Shown: positions 18,445-27,903, counted from the stretch's first letter. The stretch is DNA of 64,000 nt from DASQYE01 sp035940775 (GCA_035940775.1 DASZEN010000033.1:344459-408458); one strand, 5' to 3'. Numbers and translations: made by a program. Notes: a model not told the origin generated them from the letters alone.

Positions 18445-19101
18445 TCAGCGCGCGATGAAAACCTGCGTCAGAAAAACCTTGCCATCCGAAGAGCGCGCGA
18501 TGCCGACTCCGGAGCGCGTGAAACTTGCGTTCAGGATATTGTCGCGGTGCTTGTGCGAGCGCATCCAACGCTCTACGGCAAAGGCCGCCGGGTCGGCGTA
18601 GTTCTGATTATACGCGATGTTCTCGGCCAAAGCGCTCCACCCGCGAACATTGCGGCCGTGCGCGCGCGTCACCATGTCGCGGCCGTCCGGCCCCGTATGG
18701 TCAAAGAAGCCGCCGCGCGCCATGCTCTCGGAATGCATACGCGCCATGCGGCACAACTCCGCATCCCAAACCAGGGGCGACTCGCCATTGGCGATACGCT
18801 GCGCATTAATCAGCTCGAAAGCGCGCCGCTCAAGGCTTGAGGTGCTCACCATCGCTGAAGAACCTCCGGCGCGCATCGGCGCAATCATAGAGGTCGGCAT
18901 TACCATGCGCGGGCGCGTCGTGATCCCGCCCATAGTCGAGCCCGTGGCCGTAATCAAACGCGCCGCCGGTCGATTGGACGACGACTGCCCCAGTGTAACT
19001 GTGGCGGCCGCTATGATAAAGACGAAGGATAAGGTGCAGAATCGGAATGCCGAGCGCGCAGAGCGCAGCGCTACCGTCTCGGGGAACCGTAGATTGCTCA
19101 T
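18445..19101 (-). CDS. secreted CAP/SCP-domain protein
   Basis: 218 residues. A signal peptide runs to about residue 40 (LSFVFIIAAATVTLGQ), followed by a Met/Ser/Arg-rich spacer. The CAP domain runs from about residue 88 to the end (LERRAFELINAQRIANG, HSESMARGGFFDHTGPDGRD, AENIAYN, ERWMRSHKHRDNIL). Bacterial CAP proteins of this YkwD-like type are exported and of mostly unknown function. The His and Glu residues of the CAP cavity appear present. It is a stand-alone gene on the minus strand. Confidence 0.88.
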   Translation of the reverse strand: MSNLRFPETVALRSARSAFRFCTLSFVFIIAAATVTLGQSSSNRPAARLITATGSTMGGITTRPRMVMPTSMIAPMRAGGSSAMVSTSSLERRAFELINAQRIANGESPLVWDAELCRMARMHSESMARGGFFDHTGPDGRDMVTRAHGRNVRGWSALAENIAYNQNYADPAAFAVERWMRSHKHRDNILNASFTRSGVGIARSSDGKVFLTQVFIAR

Positions 19102-19292
19102 CTGGGGGAACGTTCTTTCTCGCCTTAAGCGTGCCGGGCCGTGAGTAAGCTTTGAATGCCCTGACCGTGCTAGGGGCTCGCCGGTCGTTAACTGTCAAAA
19201 CAATACTAACAGACCGTTTTACTATGATCAACCCTTTTTTTGGCGGGAGTTACAACCTTAGGCGGGCTGTTTCGAGAGGATACGGAGGGCGG

Positions 19293-21422
19293 TCATTTTG
19301 ACCCCTGGCCGTCTAATTTGGCTTTGATTTTGGTTATCTCGTCAACCTCTACGGCCAGGGCCAGCGCCTTTTGCCAGGCGGCGCGTGCCTGTTCCATACG
19401 CCCGCGCCGTTGATAGAGGTCGCCCAGGTGATTGTGAATCGTGGCGGATGCGGCGTCACGGCGCGCGGCCTCGCTCAGGTGGCGTTCGGCTTCGTCCAGG
19501 TTGCCGAGCTTGAAATAGGCCCATCCCAGGCTATCCAGAAAAGAGGAGTTGGTCGGCTCGGCGCGCACGGCCTTTTGAATCATCTCCAGCGCTTCGTTGA
19601 GCCGTTCGTTACGCTCGACCAGAAAGTAGCCCAGATTATTCAGGGCCGTCGCATTGTTGGGCTCGCGCGCCAGCACCCGGCGCAGCGATTCTTCAGAGCC
19701 TTTAGTATCACCGGCCGCCTCCTGTGCCGAAGAGAGCGTAATGAGTGCTGCGGCGACCAGATCCTGGCGCTCGGGCGGGGCCAGCTCCAGCATCTTGCGC
19801 GCGGCTTCTATGGCCTGGCGTCCGCGCCCGGCCTGCGTATTGAGGGCCGATATTATGCGGTAGGTATCGAAGTCTTCGAGCGACCCCTTGAGTCGCCCGC
19901 GCAGCAGCGTCATCGCTTCGTCAACGCGCCCGAGGTCTGTGAGCGTTGCGGCCTCCAGATTGATGAACGCGGCTTCTTCGGGAAAGCGCAGGCGCGCCGA
20001 ACGAATGGCCGCGAGCGCTTCCTGGCGCTGGCCCTGATTCCGTAAGAAATCTATGCGCTCCTCTTCGGCAGTCGGGTCGGAGGGGCCGAGCAGGCGACGC
20101 ATACGCTCGATGGTCGCCGTCACTTCGGCGGTGCGCCCCGCGATCTTCTGTAGATTAAGGATGCGCTGTAGGACGACCGCCGCGATCTCCCTATCGTCGT
20201 CTGCGCTTAGCACGGAATCGCCTATGTTTCGTTCTTTCAGCAACTCTTCAAAGACGGCTATGGCCTCGTCGTAGCGCAGAGCGTCAGAGAAGATTTGCGC
20301 CAGATAAAGGCGGAGCAGAAGCTGTTCGCGATCACCCTTGGGGCGGCGGGCGATGGCTGCGCGAAGCGTCGCGGCGGCCTCGTCGACGCGACCGGCGCGC
20401 GCCTGTACGCGCCCCAGCAACCTGACCGCAGAAGCGTTCGACGGATCGTCGGCGACCATACGCTGCAATTCGGCGACGGCATTGGCATCGTTACCGCCAG
20501 CCTCGAAAGCCTGGTTCAGCAGATCTGAATAATCTTTGTTCTCGGGGTTGAGCGCGATGGCGCGGCGAATGGCGGCGATGGCTTCGGTGGTGCGCCCGGC
20601 GGCGATAAAGGCTTCGCCGAGCCGCGCATTGGCGGCGTCCGATGTCAACTCACGACCGTTTGTGACGAATTGGAAGATGCGCGGGTCTGAGGCGGGCGAG
20701 GCCGCGACCCAGCGCGTCCAGGCCTCTATCGCTTCCGCGTTCTTACCCATCGCATAGTAGAACTCGCCGAGCAAGGCCCAAGCTTCGGCGTCCGTCGGCT
20801 CAAGCCGCGCCACCTCGCGCAGTTCAGCGACGGCCTGCTCCGCAGCTTTTCGGTCAAGGTTATTATCACGCAGCCCGCTCTTGATCGCGTAGATGCGCGA
20901 CAGGAGGCGATGTGCGCCCAGGTTGCCGCGATCAATGCGCGCGGCGATTGAAGCCTCGCGCTCGGCCAGGGGGAAATCCTGCGGCGGGTAGAAGAAGGCC
21001 AGCTCGGCGAGCGCCGTATGCGCTTCGGCGAGCGTCGGGTCGAGCGCGGCCGCCTGCTGAAAAGCCTTCTGCGCCAGATTTATAAGGTTGGCCGAGATGC
21101 CGCCCCGCAGAGCAGACATATAGCGCTGCCCTTCGAGCAGCTTGGCGTAAGCCTGCGCGCGTCGCTCGCGCTGCGTTGCCGTTTGCTGCTGCTGTGGCGT
21201 CGGCGTTGACGGGGCGGCAGCACTGGTAGGAGAAGGAGCGGGCTTTTCTTGTGCCCTTGCGTCCATAACCCGACCGAAAGCCGCAGGAGTTATGTTCGGT
21301 GCGAGTCTCGCGTTGACGCGAGCAAGGATGGTCTCGGCCTGCGCGACATGTACTGTCGTGAAAGCTGCCAGGAAGAGGCACGCGAGCGAGAGGCGTGGGG
21401 CCCGGCCGGAAAATCTTTTCAC
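19293..21422 (-). CDS. exported TPR-repeat protein
   Basis: 709 residues with a signal peptide (LSLACLFLAAFTTVHVAQAE), a Pro/Ala/Gln-rich spacer, and then almost continuous tetratricopeptide repeats from about residue 85 to 700. Clear repeats include NNATALNNLGYFLVERN, SSFLDSLGWAYFKLGN and ATIHNHLGDLYQRRGR. Such proteins are protein-interaction scaffolds, here probably periplasmic or outer-membrane associated. Its start overlaps the stop of the upstream membrane protein by 4 bp, so the two are translationally coupled. Confidence 0.85.
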   Translation of the reverse strand: MKRFSGRAPRLSLACLFLAAFTTVHVAQAETILARVNARLAPNITPAAFGRVMDARAQEKPAPSPTSAAAPSTPTPQQQQTATQRERRAQAYAKLLEGQRYMSALRGGISANLINLAQKAFQQAAALDPTLAEAHTALAELAFFYPPQDFPLAEREASIAARIDRGNLGAHRLLSRIYAIKSGLRDNNLDRKAAEQAVAELREVARLEPTDAEAWALLGEFYYAMGKNAEAIEAWTRWVAASPASDPRIFQFVTNGRELTSDAANARLGEAFIAAGRTTEAIAAIRRAIALNPENKDYSDLLNQAFEAGGNDANAVAELQRMVADDPSNASAVRLLGRVQARAGRVDEAAATLRAAIARRPKGDREQLLLRLYLAQIFSDALRYDEAIAVFEELLKERNIGDSVLSADDDREIAAVVLQRILNLQKIAGRTAEVTATIERMRRLLGPSDPTAEEERIDFLRNQGQRQEALAAIRSARLRFPEEAAFINLEAATLTDLGRVDEAMTLLRGRLKGSLEDFDTYRIISALNTQAGRGRQAIEAARKMLELAPPERQDLVAAALITLSSAQEAAGDTKGSEESLRRVLAREPNNATALNNLGYFLVERNERLNEALEMIQKAVRAEPTNSSFLDSLGWAYFKLGNLDEAERHLSEAARRDAASATIHNHLGDLYQRRGRMEQARAAWQKALALAVEVDEITKIKAKLDGQGSK

Positions 21423-21934
21423 GCCACACTTCCTTTCGCGGGCGGCGCATTGGCATCGCCCGTCCGCTCAATCCCATTGACGACGCGCTGCCAGGCCGAG
21501 CGGCGCGGATAGCAATATATCAGGACGATCAGAGCGACGCCCGCGGCGCGCACCATGTCAAAGGGCTGGCCCGTCAGCATCGTCGCGATGAAGCCCATCA
21601 GGGCGATGGCCCCGCCCAGAAAAGCCACCTGTAGGGTCGTTCCCTGCAAAGACTTTAGCAGGCCGGAGATGCCGCGCAAGCCCGCTATGTCCTGCAAACG
21701 CATCGCGGCAAATTTTGTGCGACGCAACGCGAAAGCGCCCAGCGCGAACAGCACAATGGCGATCCACAAGGCCATGACGAGCGCCGGGTCTCCGGGCCTG
21801 TAGATGTAATCTTTGGCGGCGAAGGCGACACCCACCAGAACGAGCGCCAGCAGGATGAAAGCGATGACGACCGCGGCGGCCACACGATGGCGGCGAGCCA
21901 GCTCTTCATTCGTGTTTTCGGTTGCTTGCGTCAT
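21419..21934 (-). CDS. four-TM membrane protein
   Basis: 171 residues with four predicted membrane helices (VAAAVVIAFILLALVLVGVAF, ALVMALWIAIVLFALGAF, VAFLGGAIALMGFIATML, ALIVLIYCYPR) and a short polar N-terminus. I do not recognise the family. It overlaps the TPR gene by 4 bp, so the two products may act together, for example as a membrane anchor with a periplasmic TPR partner. That is an inference from position only. Confidence 0.7.
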   Translation of the reverse strand: MTQATENTNEELARRHRVAAAVVIAFILLALVLVGVAFAAKDYIYRPGDPALVMALWIAIVLFALGAFALRRTKFAAMRLQDIAGLRGISGLLKSLQGTTLQVAFLGGAIALMGFIATMLTGQPFDMVRAAGVALIVLIYCYPRRSAWQRVVNGIERTGDANAPPAKGSVA

Positions 21935-22149
21935 GCCTTAACCAACGAGTGACATTTACGGATGATAAGCGCTTACGGGCTTTACGCTCCACGCACCTTG
22001 AACGCGCCTTTTTGAAATCTTAGCATTCGCCTTTCAGGCAGGGCAAAGGGGCGGCATGATTTCAGAGCCCTCGCCAACCGATATTCTTCACCTACTGGCG
22101 CGCGCGCGCCCGTTTGCGGCGCTCGTCGTAAGAAGGAGAGCGACTTGAT

Positions 22150-22180
22150 CGAGGGCCGAGCCCAGTGGGCCCGGCCCTCG
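22150..22180 (-). terminator. strong hairpin after the BamD-like gene
   Basis: CGAGGGCCG (22150-22158) pairs with CGGCCCTCG (22172-22180), with a further GCCC/GGGC inside. It begins 15 bp past the stop at 22195. There is no T-run, so termination is likely but unproven. The remaining ~215 bp to 21934 shows nothing else. Confidence 0.5.
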
Positions 22181-22194
22181 ACCGGAATCGCTTC

Positions 22195-23751
22195 TTAAGG
22201 TTTCGTACCGGCGGGCGCGGCGGGCACAGATGCCGGGGGCGGAGTGACGGGCGGCGCGTTGGACGGCGCGGGAGCGGCCGTAACGGGGCGCGCCGGGGGG
22301 CGGCGTTGGACGGGGTCTACGATTGAGGGCGCATTGGGCGTCGTCTGCGACGGCAATTCGCCCTGGTTTCGCAGGACTACGTCGATCAGGTCGTTCCCGC
22401 TCTTGTCGTCCTTGCTGATAAGCACGCCGTTCTTATCAACCGTAACGTCTACCGTGCCGAGCACTTCGCTCAATACTTTTTGCATCGTGCCGGGGCGGTC
22501 TGGCGCAGCCATCTTAATCTTGATCGGGTCGGGGTCGGGGACGGCCGAGCCGATCTTGGTCAACTGATCCTTGGCCTTCTCGGCATACTCGCTGTTGGGC
22601 CAATCGCGCACGACCTGCTGGTAATACTTGGCGGCCTCATCCGGCTCTTCCTCCTCTACGTAGAGGTCGCCGAGGCGGTAAAGCACCTCGTCCATGTAAG
22701 AGAAGTCCGGATACTTCTCGACGATCTCGCGCAGGCGGGACTGCGCGCCCCTTGCGCCGCCGTTGCCGTTCGCGCTGCGCTTGTAATAGAAGCGTGCGAC
22801 GAGCAGATTGTGCATCCCCAGATTTTCCTGTACTTCGCGCAGGCGTCTGAGCGCCGCCTCTTTCAAAGGCGTATCGGGAAACTGTTGCAGAAGCACCTTC
22901 AAGCGCTGCTCGGCCTTGCGCGCGTTGGTCGTCTGGCGGTCGGGGAGTCCCATCTGCCGCATGTCCGCCTCGGCTATTTTGAGCATCACGTCGTCGGCGA
23001 GCGGGTGGGTCGGGAAAAACGTGAGCCAGTCCTGATAAGCGGCCGCCGCCTGGATCAAGGAGCTGGTCACGCCTTCAAGGTAAAAGGAATCGGCGATGGC
23101 GAGCTTGGCCATCGGCAGATAGGTCGAATCGGGATAGGTTGTGATGATCGTGTTGAAGAGCAGGCGTCCGGTCTCGTGATTGCCTTTACGCACTTCCCTG
23201 GCGGCTTCCTCGAACAGGACGCGATCACGACCCGGCGCGACCGTGCCGGTCAGCTCTTCATACTTGTCATCACCGCCGCCGCCGAAGATGCCGAGGAATC
23301 CCTTCTTCTTTTTCTTCTTGGCGGGAGCGCTCGCGGCTGCGTTGGCGCTGCGTGCGCTGGCAGTGCTTTGCAGCCCCGCCTCGACGCGCGTGTTCAGGTC
23401 GGCGACCGAAGCTTCCAGGCGGTCGAGCAGCCCGGCTTCGAGCCGCTCGGAATGCTCCACCTTGCCGCGCGCATCCAGAACATCCTTCAGGACGGAGCTG
23501 ACCTCCTGCTCCAATCCGCGCAGGCGCGCGCCCGGATCATCAGCCGACGCTCGTGTTCCATCGCCGTCCTTGGCGTTGATGGACGAGATCGCATTATTGA
23601 GCGAGCGCCGCATAGTATCGAGGCGCGATTTCATAACGTCCAGGCGCTGAGCGGGCGAAGCATCGCTGCCCTGCGCGAAGACGGCCACCGATGCGAAACC
23701 TGCGAGCAGGATCGCGCCCAGGGCGACGGATGCGAGACGACGAAAATGCAT
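22195..23751 (-). CDS. BamD/YbgF-like exported TPR protein
   Basis: 518 residues from the ATG at 23751 (MHFRRLASVALG). Signal peptide to about residue 28 (VAVFAQG, no lipobox cysteine). A coiled-coil-like region (~30-150) contains a Lys run, and TPR repeats of the BamD/YbgF type fill ~180-410 (GRLLFNTIITTYPDSTYLPMAK, PDEAAKYYQQVVRDWPNSEYA). A Pro/Ala-rich tail ends the protein. BamD assembles outer-membrane proteins; lack of a lipid-attachment Cys makes a true BamD role uncertain. The upstream frame to 23814 looks unrelated. It lies downstream of rpe. Confidence 0.8.
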   Translation of the reverse strand: MHFRRLASVALGAILLAGFASVAVFAQGSDASPAQRLDVMKSRLDTMRRSLNNAISSINAKDGDGTRASADDPGARLRGLEQEVSSVLKDVLDARGKVEHSERLEAGLLDRLEASVADLNTRVEAGLQSTASARSANAAASAPAKKKKKKGFLGIFGGGGDDKYEELTGTVAPGRDRVLFEEAAREVRKGNHETGRLLFNTIITTYPDSTYLPMAKLAIADSFYLEGVTSSLIQAAAAYQDWLTFFPTHPLADDVMLKIAEADMRQMGLPDRQTTNARKAEQRLKVLLQQFPDTPLKEAALRRLREVQENLGMHNLLVARFYYKRSANGNGGARGAQSRLREIVEKYPDFSYMDEVLYRLGDLYVEEEEPDEAAKYYQQVVRDWPNSEYAEKAKDQLTKIGSAVPDPDPIKIKMAAPDRPGTMQKVLSEVLGTVDVTVDKNGVLISKDDKSGNDLIDVVLRNQGELPSQTTPNAPSIVDPVQRRPPARPVTAAPAPSNAPPVTPPPASVPAAPAGTKP

Positions 23752-23794
23752 TATAAAACCTCCAAATAAATTAAGGGATGAGGGCCGCAGGGAT

Positions 23795-23846
23795 GAGGGA
23801 TGAAATAAAAGCATTCAAGGAAGTTGAATCGTTTCTTTCATCCCTC
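23795..23846. repeat. intergenic palindrome, GGGATGA type
   Basis: GAGGGATGAAA (23795-23805) pairs with TTTCATCCCTC (23836-23846), and ATTCAA/TTGAAT nests inside. The same AAGGGATGAGGG word also stands at 23773-23784 and in the palindrome at 27801-27888. It lies between rpe and the BamD-like gene. Confidence 0.55.
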
Positions 23847-23872
23847 GGCCCTTTGCCCTCCGCCCTGCCTTT

Positions 23873-24535
23873 CTACGCCCACTGCAAGGTGGCTTCGCGG
23901 AGTTCGCGAACGGCCTCCGTGGGGTCTGTCGTGCCGAAGATGGCCGAGCCGGAAACGATGATTTCAGCGCCCGCCGCCGCAACCTGCTCGACATTGTCGC
24001 GATCAATGCCGCCGTCTATCTCTATGCGGACGGAGAGTCCACGCTCGTCGATCAAGCGGCGCAGGCGGCGCAGCTTGTCGAGCGAGGTTCCTATGAATTT
24101 CTGTCCGCCGAAGCCCGGATTGACGCTCATCAACAGTATGAAATCGGCGAAGGGCAATGCCTCTTCCAGAGCAATCAGCGGCGTCGCCGGGTTGATCGCC
24201 ACGCCCGCCTGCGCGCCCTTCTGCCTGATCGCAGAGAGCGTGCGGTGCAGGTGCGGGTCGGCCTCGACGTGAACCGAGACCATCTGCGCGCCCGCTTCGA
24301 CGAACTGTTCGGCCCAGCGGCCCGGCTCCGAGATCATCAGATGGGTGTCCACGATCAGGCGCGTACTGGCGGCGACGGCCTTTACCACGGGCAGGCCGAC
24401 CGTGATGTTGGGCACGAAATGGCCGTCCATAATGTCGACGTGGATGACGCTGGCCCCGCCGCGCTCGACCGCCGCGATCTCCTCGCCGAGCCGCGTGAAG
24501 TTTGCGGATAGAATCGAAGGTGCTATTTCTACCAT
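23873..24535 (-). CDS. rpe: ribulose-phosphate 3-epimerase
   Basis: Interconverts ribulose 5-phosphate and xylulose 5-phosphate in the pentose phosphate and related pathways. 220 residues, one TIM barrel. Motifs: IAPSILSANFTRLGEE, HVDIMDGHFVPNITVG (metal-binding His/Asp), DTHLMISEPGRW, MSVNPGFGGQKFI and VRIEIDGGID. It follows the PASTA gene on the minus strand. Confidence 0.96.
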   Translation of the reverse strand: MVEIAPSILSANFTRLGEEIAAVERGGASVIHVDIMDGHFVPNITVGLPVVKAVAASTRLIVDTHLMISEPGRWAEQFVEAGAQMVSVHVEADPHLHRTLSAIRQKGAQAGVAINPATPLIALEEALPFADFILLMSVNPGFGGQKFIGTSLDKLRRLRRLIDERGLSVRIEIDGGIDRDNVEQVAAAGAEIIVSGSAIFGTTDPTEAVRELREATLQWA

Positions 24536-24627
24536 TCGGTCAACTTCTAAAAAAGGGCACGCTCGGCGCGTTCGTGCCGTCGTGCGTCCAGGAGCCGTAG
24601 GGAGGACGCCGAACGCCCGTTGAAATC

Positions 24628-25326
24628 TTAACGCAACTGCGGCGGGCCGCTCGGGACGAAAGGTGGCGTCGAGGGCGTCGAGATCACCGGCGCGCGTTTG
24701 TTTGAGTTTCCGCTCGGGCTCCGATCGACATTCGCATTGCGAGCGCCCGTATTCGCGTTACGATTATTGGCGTTGCCATCGTTCGTATTGCGCGCGTTCG
24801 CGTTTCCGTTGCGAAGGCCGACCGCGTTGCTATTATTTGCGTTCCTGTTATTAGTGTTCTTGGGTCGCTTCGGCTTGTTCTGATTCTCGTTCTGATTACT
24901 GGCCGTCGAACCCTGGCTCGCGTTCTGGTTCGCAGACGCCGCCTCGCCCTCGGGTCTCTTATCTTCTGAGCCTCCCGTGGAGGGCGCAGTCTGGGCGCTC
25001 TCGCCCTCTTTAGCGCCGCGCGCGACGATGACCGCCACCGTCTGCCCGACCTTGATGACTTCATCCTTCTGCGGCGACTGATCGAGGATCGTATCGGGCC
25101 TGGCTTCGGGGCTGAAACGTGTGGCGCGCACTCTCATGTGCAGTCCCGCATCATCAAGCGCCGATTCCGCCGTCACACGATCTTTGCCCTTCACGTCCGG
25201 CACTTTCACTTCAGGGCTGCGCAAGGAGAGATAGACCGTTCCGGCGAGACCAAAGATGAAAGCGACCGCGATGGCGATGATGATTCCGATCTTGCTTAAC
25301 GCCGAGAGCGCCCGCTTTGCCAGCAT
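24628..25326 (-). CDS. membrane-anchored PASTA protein with Asn-rich tail
   Basis: 232 residues from the ATG at 25326; a GTG at 25401 would add 25 basic residues. One membrane helix (IGIIIAIAVAFIFGLAGTVYLSL) is followed by a PASTA-type region (VKVPDVKGKDRVTAESALDDAG, DQSPQKDEVIKVGQTVAVIVARG). The last ~100 residues are built from Asn-x dipeptides (NNRNANNSN, NANARNTNDGN). PASTA domains bind muropeptides in kinases and PBPs, but no kinase or transpeptidase domain is attached. Position between rsmB and rpe suggests a housekeeping envelope role. Confidence 0.8.
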   Translation of the reverse strand: MLAKRALSALSKIGIIIAIAVAFIFGLAGTVYLSLRSPEVKVPDVKGKDRVTAESALDDAGLHMRVRATRFSPEARPDTILDQSPQKDEVIKVGQTVAVIVARGAKEGESAQTAPSTGGSEDKRPEGEAASANQNASQGSTASNQNENQNKPKRPKNTNNRNANNSNAVGLRNGNANARNTNDGNANNRNANTGARNANVDRSPSGNSNKRAPVISTPSTPPFVPSGPPQLR

Positions 25327-25463
25327 ACTATCTTTCTTAGCCTTTCTCACAGGAGGGCGCGCGCCGCGTGATGGGGGCGATGGCGCAGCCCGCGTCACCA
25401 CTCATGAACCAAGTCGCGAAGTCTAACACCCGCCTCAACCCGGCTGCAAGTTCCCGCCAGAGC

Positions 25464-26861
25464 TTAACTTCGGCGCTCGAAGGCGGCGATGAAGAAGCCG
25501 TCCGCGCCGTCGCGCTGCGGCCAGGTGCGCGCGCGGCCGTCCGCGCTTTGGAGGTCGCCGGGCGCTTGGATAGAAGCCTGTGTGAAAGAGCCGTTTTCTT
25601 TGAGAAAGGAGGCCACAACCGCCTCATTCTCTTCGGGCTCCACCGAGCAGGTCGAGTAAACGAGGCGGCCCCGCGCGCCGACTACTTTTGCGGCATTGAC
25701 GAGAATGGCACGCTGGCGTGCCGACAATTCCGCTATATCAGAGGGTGAGATGCGCCAGCGTATTTCGGGGTTGCGCCGGAGCGTGCCCGTCCCCGTGCAG
25801 GGCGCATCGACCAGCACGCGGTCAAAAGCGCCCTCGGCAAAGGGTAAAGCGATGGTCGCATCATAGGCGACGGCGGCGACCGCCGCGCCCAAGCCCTGTC
25901 GCATCGCACTCTCATGGAGCGTCCGCAGTCGATGCTCGTAGAGATCGCCCGCGACTATCGACGCTGCGCCTTCGGTTCTATCCGCGATGTAGGTCGTCTT
26001 GCTGCCGGGAGCGGCGCAGGCATCCAGCACGCGCTCGCCAGCTTGCGCACCCAGGGCATGGGCCACCAGTTGCGAGGCTTCGTCCTGAACGTAGACGAAT
26101 CCCTCGCTGGCCAGCTCTCGCAAACGGGCGCTCGCGCCTTTGATGCGCCAGCCTCCGGGCACAATCAGCGAGGGCGAGAGCTGGCCTCCGGCGGCGCGCA
26201 ACTCTTCAAGCACGTCCCCGTTCTTCGCGCGCGCGGCGACGAGACGAAAGGCGACGGGCGGCGCTTCGTTATTGGCGCGCGCAAAGGCAGCGGTCGTCTC
26301 GGGGCCGAAAGCCTTCGTCCAGCGCTCTATCAACCACTGCGGGTGCGAGGTCTCTACGGCCAAACGCATGACGGGATCGACGATGCCCTGCGCCGGGTCA
26401 TACGAGGGTTCCTTGAGCGCGCGTCTGAGCACGGCGTTAATAAAAGCGGCCGCCGAACGCAGGCGAGCCCTGTAGGCAAGGTTCACGGATTCATTGACGA
26501 CAGCCGAGGCCGGAATGCGCGACAGAAAGCGTAGCTGGTAGAGACCGAGCCGGAGGGCACGACGCACGGGAGCATCAAGGCGCGAGGCCGCGCGCGCGGC
26601 GTAATGTTCGATCAAACAATCAAGCCAGAGCTGGCGGCGCAAAGTGCCGAGCACAAGCTCGTAGCAGAGAGCGCGATCATCCGCGCGCAGCCCTTCCGTC
26701 TGCATCGCGGCCAGCAGAACGGAAGCAAACGCGCCCTCTTCCTCGACGCGCCTCAGTATCTCGAATGCGGCGAGGCGGGCGGGCGAGACCGGGGCGCGCG
26801 TCCCTTCCGTTTCCCTGCGTCCCCGCTTTTGAAGACTCTTAGCGTCAACCACCGGGCTCAT
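25464..26861 (-). CDS. rsmB: 16S rRNA (cytosine-967-C5)-methyltransferase
   Basis: SAM-dependent methylase of the Sun/RsmB family. 465 residues. An N-terminal NusB-like domain (ARLAAFEILRRVEEEGAF) is followed by the methylase domain with the SAM loop LDACAAPGSKTTYIA, the motif IV Cys in VDAPCTGTGTLRRNPEIRW, and the motif VI catalytic Cys in VYSTCSVEPEENEAVV. Its ATG overlaps the end of fmt by 4 bp, so the two are coupled. Confidence 0.95.
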   Translation of the reverse strand: MSPVVDAKSLQKRGRRETEGTRAPVSPARLAAFEILRRVEEEGAFASVLLAAMQTEGLRADDRALCYELVLGTLRRQLWLDCLIEHYAARAASRLDAPVRRALRLGLYQLRFLSRIPASAVVNESVNLAYRARLRSAAAFINAVLRRALKEPSYDPAQGIVDPVMRLAVETSHPQWLIERWTKAFGPETTAAFARANNEAPPVAFRLVAARAKNGDVLEELRAAGGQLSPSLIVPGGWRIKGASARLRELASEGFVYVQDEASQLVAHALGAQAGERVLDACAAPGSKTTYIADRTEGAASIVAGDLYEHRLRTLHESAMRQGLGAAVAAVAYDATIALPFAEGAFDRVLVDAPCTGTGTLRRNPEIRWRISPSDIAELSARQRAILVNAAKVVGARGRLVYSTCSVEPEENEAVVASFLKENGSFTQASIQAPGDLQSADGRARTWPQRDGADGFFIAAFERRS

Positions 26862-27793
26862 CCCAATCTCTGGCCCACATGAAGTCGCGCGCCGTTAAGA
26901 AAATCGCGCGCGCTCATGCGCCGCTTCCCTTCCGGCTGGACTTCCTGAAGACGCAGCACTGTTGCCTGACCGCACGCCACATACAGGTCATCATTATGAG
27001 CTTCGATGATCGCGCCGTGTTCGAAAGGGGTTGCGCCCGCCACCGTCTCCTGTGCCAGTGCGCGCCACACGACGAGGCGTCCCGCGTCCGATCGCGTATA
27101 AGCATTCGGCCAGGGTTGGAAGCCGCGCACACGCCTTTCAATCTCAAAGGCGCTCGCCCGCCAGTCGATCAAGCCGTCCTCGCGTTTGAGCACGGGCGCA
27201 AACGTCGCCTCATCATGCCTTTGCTCGCGCGGCTTGATTTCGTCCAGACGCCTCAGAGTTTCTCCGAGCAAGTCCGCGCCCGAGAGCGACAGTCGCAGCA
27301 TCAATCCCGGCGCGGTCTCCTCCGGGCCAATCGCCGTCTCCTGCTGCAAAAGGATCGCCCCGGTATCGAGCCCCTCGTCCATCTGCATAGTAGTCACGCC
27401 GGTCACGCTCTCGCCGCGCACGATGGCCCAGTTGACCGGCGCAGCGCCCCTGTATTTCGGAAGCAGCGAGAAATGGACGTTGATGCATCCCCTGAGCGGG
27501 GCGCGCAGGAAGAGGGGCGGAAGGATACGTCCGTAGGCGACCACCACGGCTGCGTCCGCCTCATAAGAGGCGAAGAGTGTGCGCGCCTCTTCCGTCCTTA
27601 TTTTCGCAGGCTGGTGAATCTTGAGGCCGCACAATTGCGCGAACTCTTTGACGGGCGGAGCCTTGAGCTTGTAGCCGCGCCCGGCGGGCGAGTCCGGCTG
27701 CGTCCAGACGGCCGCGACCTCGTGCCCGTCTTCAAGACAACGCCGCAATGTCGGCACAGCCGCCTCCGGCGTGCCCATGAAAATCAAACGCAT
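26858..27793 (-). CDS. fmt: methionyl-tRNA formyltransferase
   Basis: Formylates initiator Met-tRNA. 311 residues. The N-terminal formyltransferase domain begins MRLIFMGTPEAAVPTLR and contains the folate-site loop HFSLLPKYRGAAPVNWAI and TTMQMDEGLDTG. The C-terminal domain includes RVRGFQPWPNAYT. It is followed by rsmB with a 4-bp overlap. The matching deformylase gene (def) lies 3 kb away on the same strand, not adjacent as in many genomes. Confidence 0.96.
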   Translation of the reverse strand: MRLIFMGTPEAAVPTLRRCLEDGHEVAAVWTQPDSPAGRGYKLKAPPVKEFAQLCGLKIHQPAKIRTEEARTLFASYEADAAVVVAYGRILPPLFLRAPLRGCINVHFSLLPKYRGAAPVNWAIVRGESVTGVTTMQMDEGLDTGAILLQQETAIGPEETAPGLMLRLSLSGADLLGETLRRLDEIKPREQRHDEATFAPVLKREDGLIDWRASAFEIERRVRGFQPWPNAYTRSDAGRLVVWRALAQETVAGATPFEHGAIIEAHNDDLYVACGQATVLRLQEVQPEGKRRMSARDFLNGARLHVGQRLG

Positions 27794-27800
27794 ATAAAAT

Positions 27801-27888
27801 AAGGGATGAGGGCGGAGGGCGGCAGCGATGAATTATCGAGTGAAGGCGTCAATTAGCAGTTCACTCTTGTCTTCATCCCTCATCCCTT
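27801..27888. repeat. intergenic palindrome, AAGGGATGAGGG type
   Basis: Perfect 12-bp arms AAGGGATGAGGG (27801-27812) and CCCTCATCCCTT (27877-27888), 64 bp apart. The left arm word also occurs at 23773. It lies between the next upstream gene's stop and fmt. Confidence 0.6.
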
Positions 27889-27903
27889 CTCTCATTCCCT
27901 TCG

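Noticed and set aside
22480..23769. 429-residue plus-strand frame
   Set aside because: Antisense shadow of the BamD-like gene; high-GC codon structure leaves the opposite strand open.
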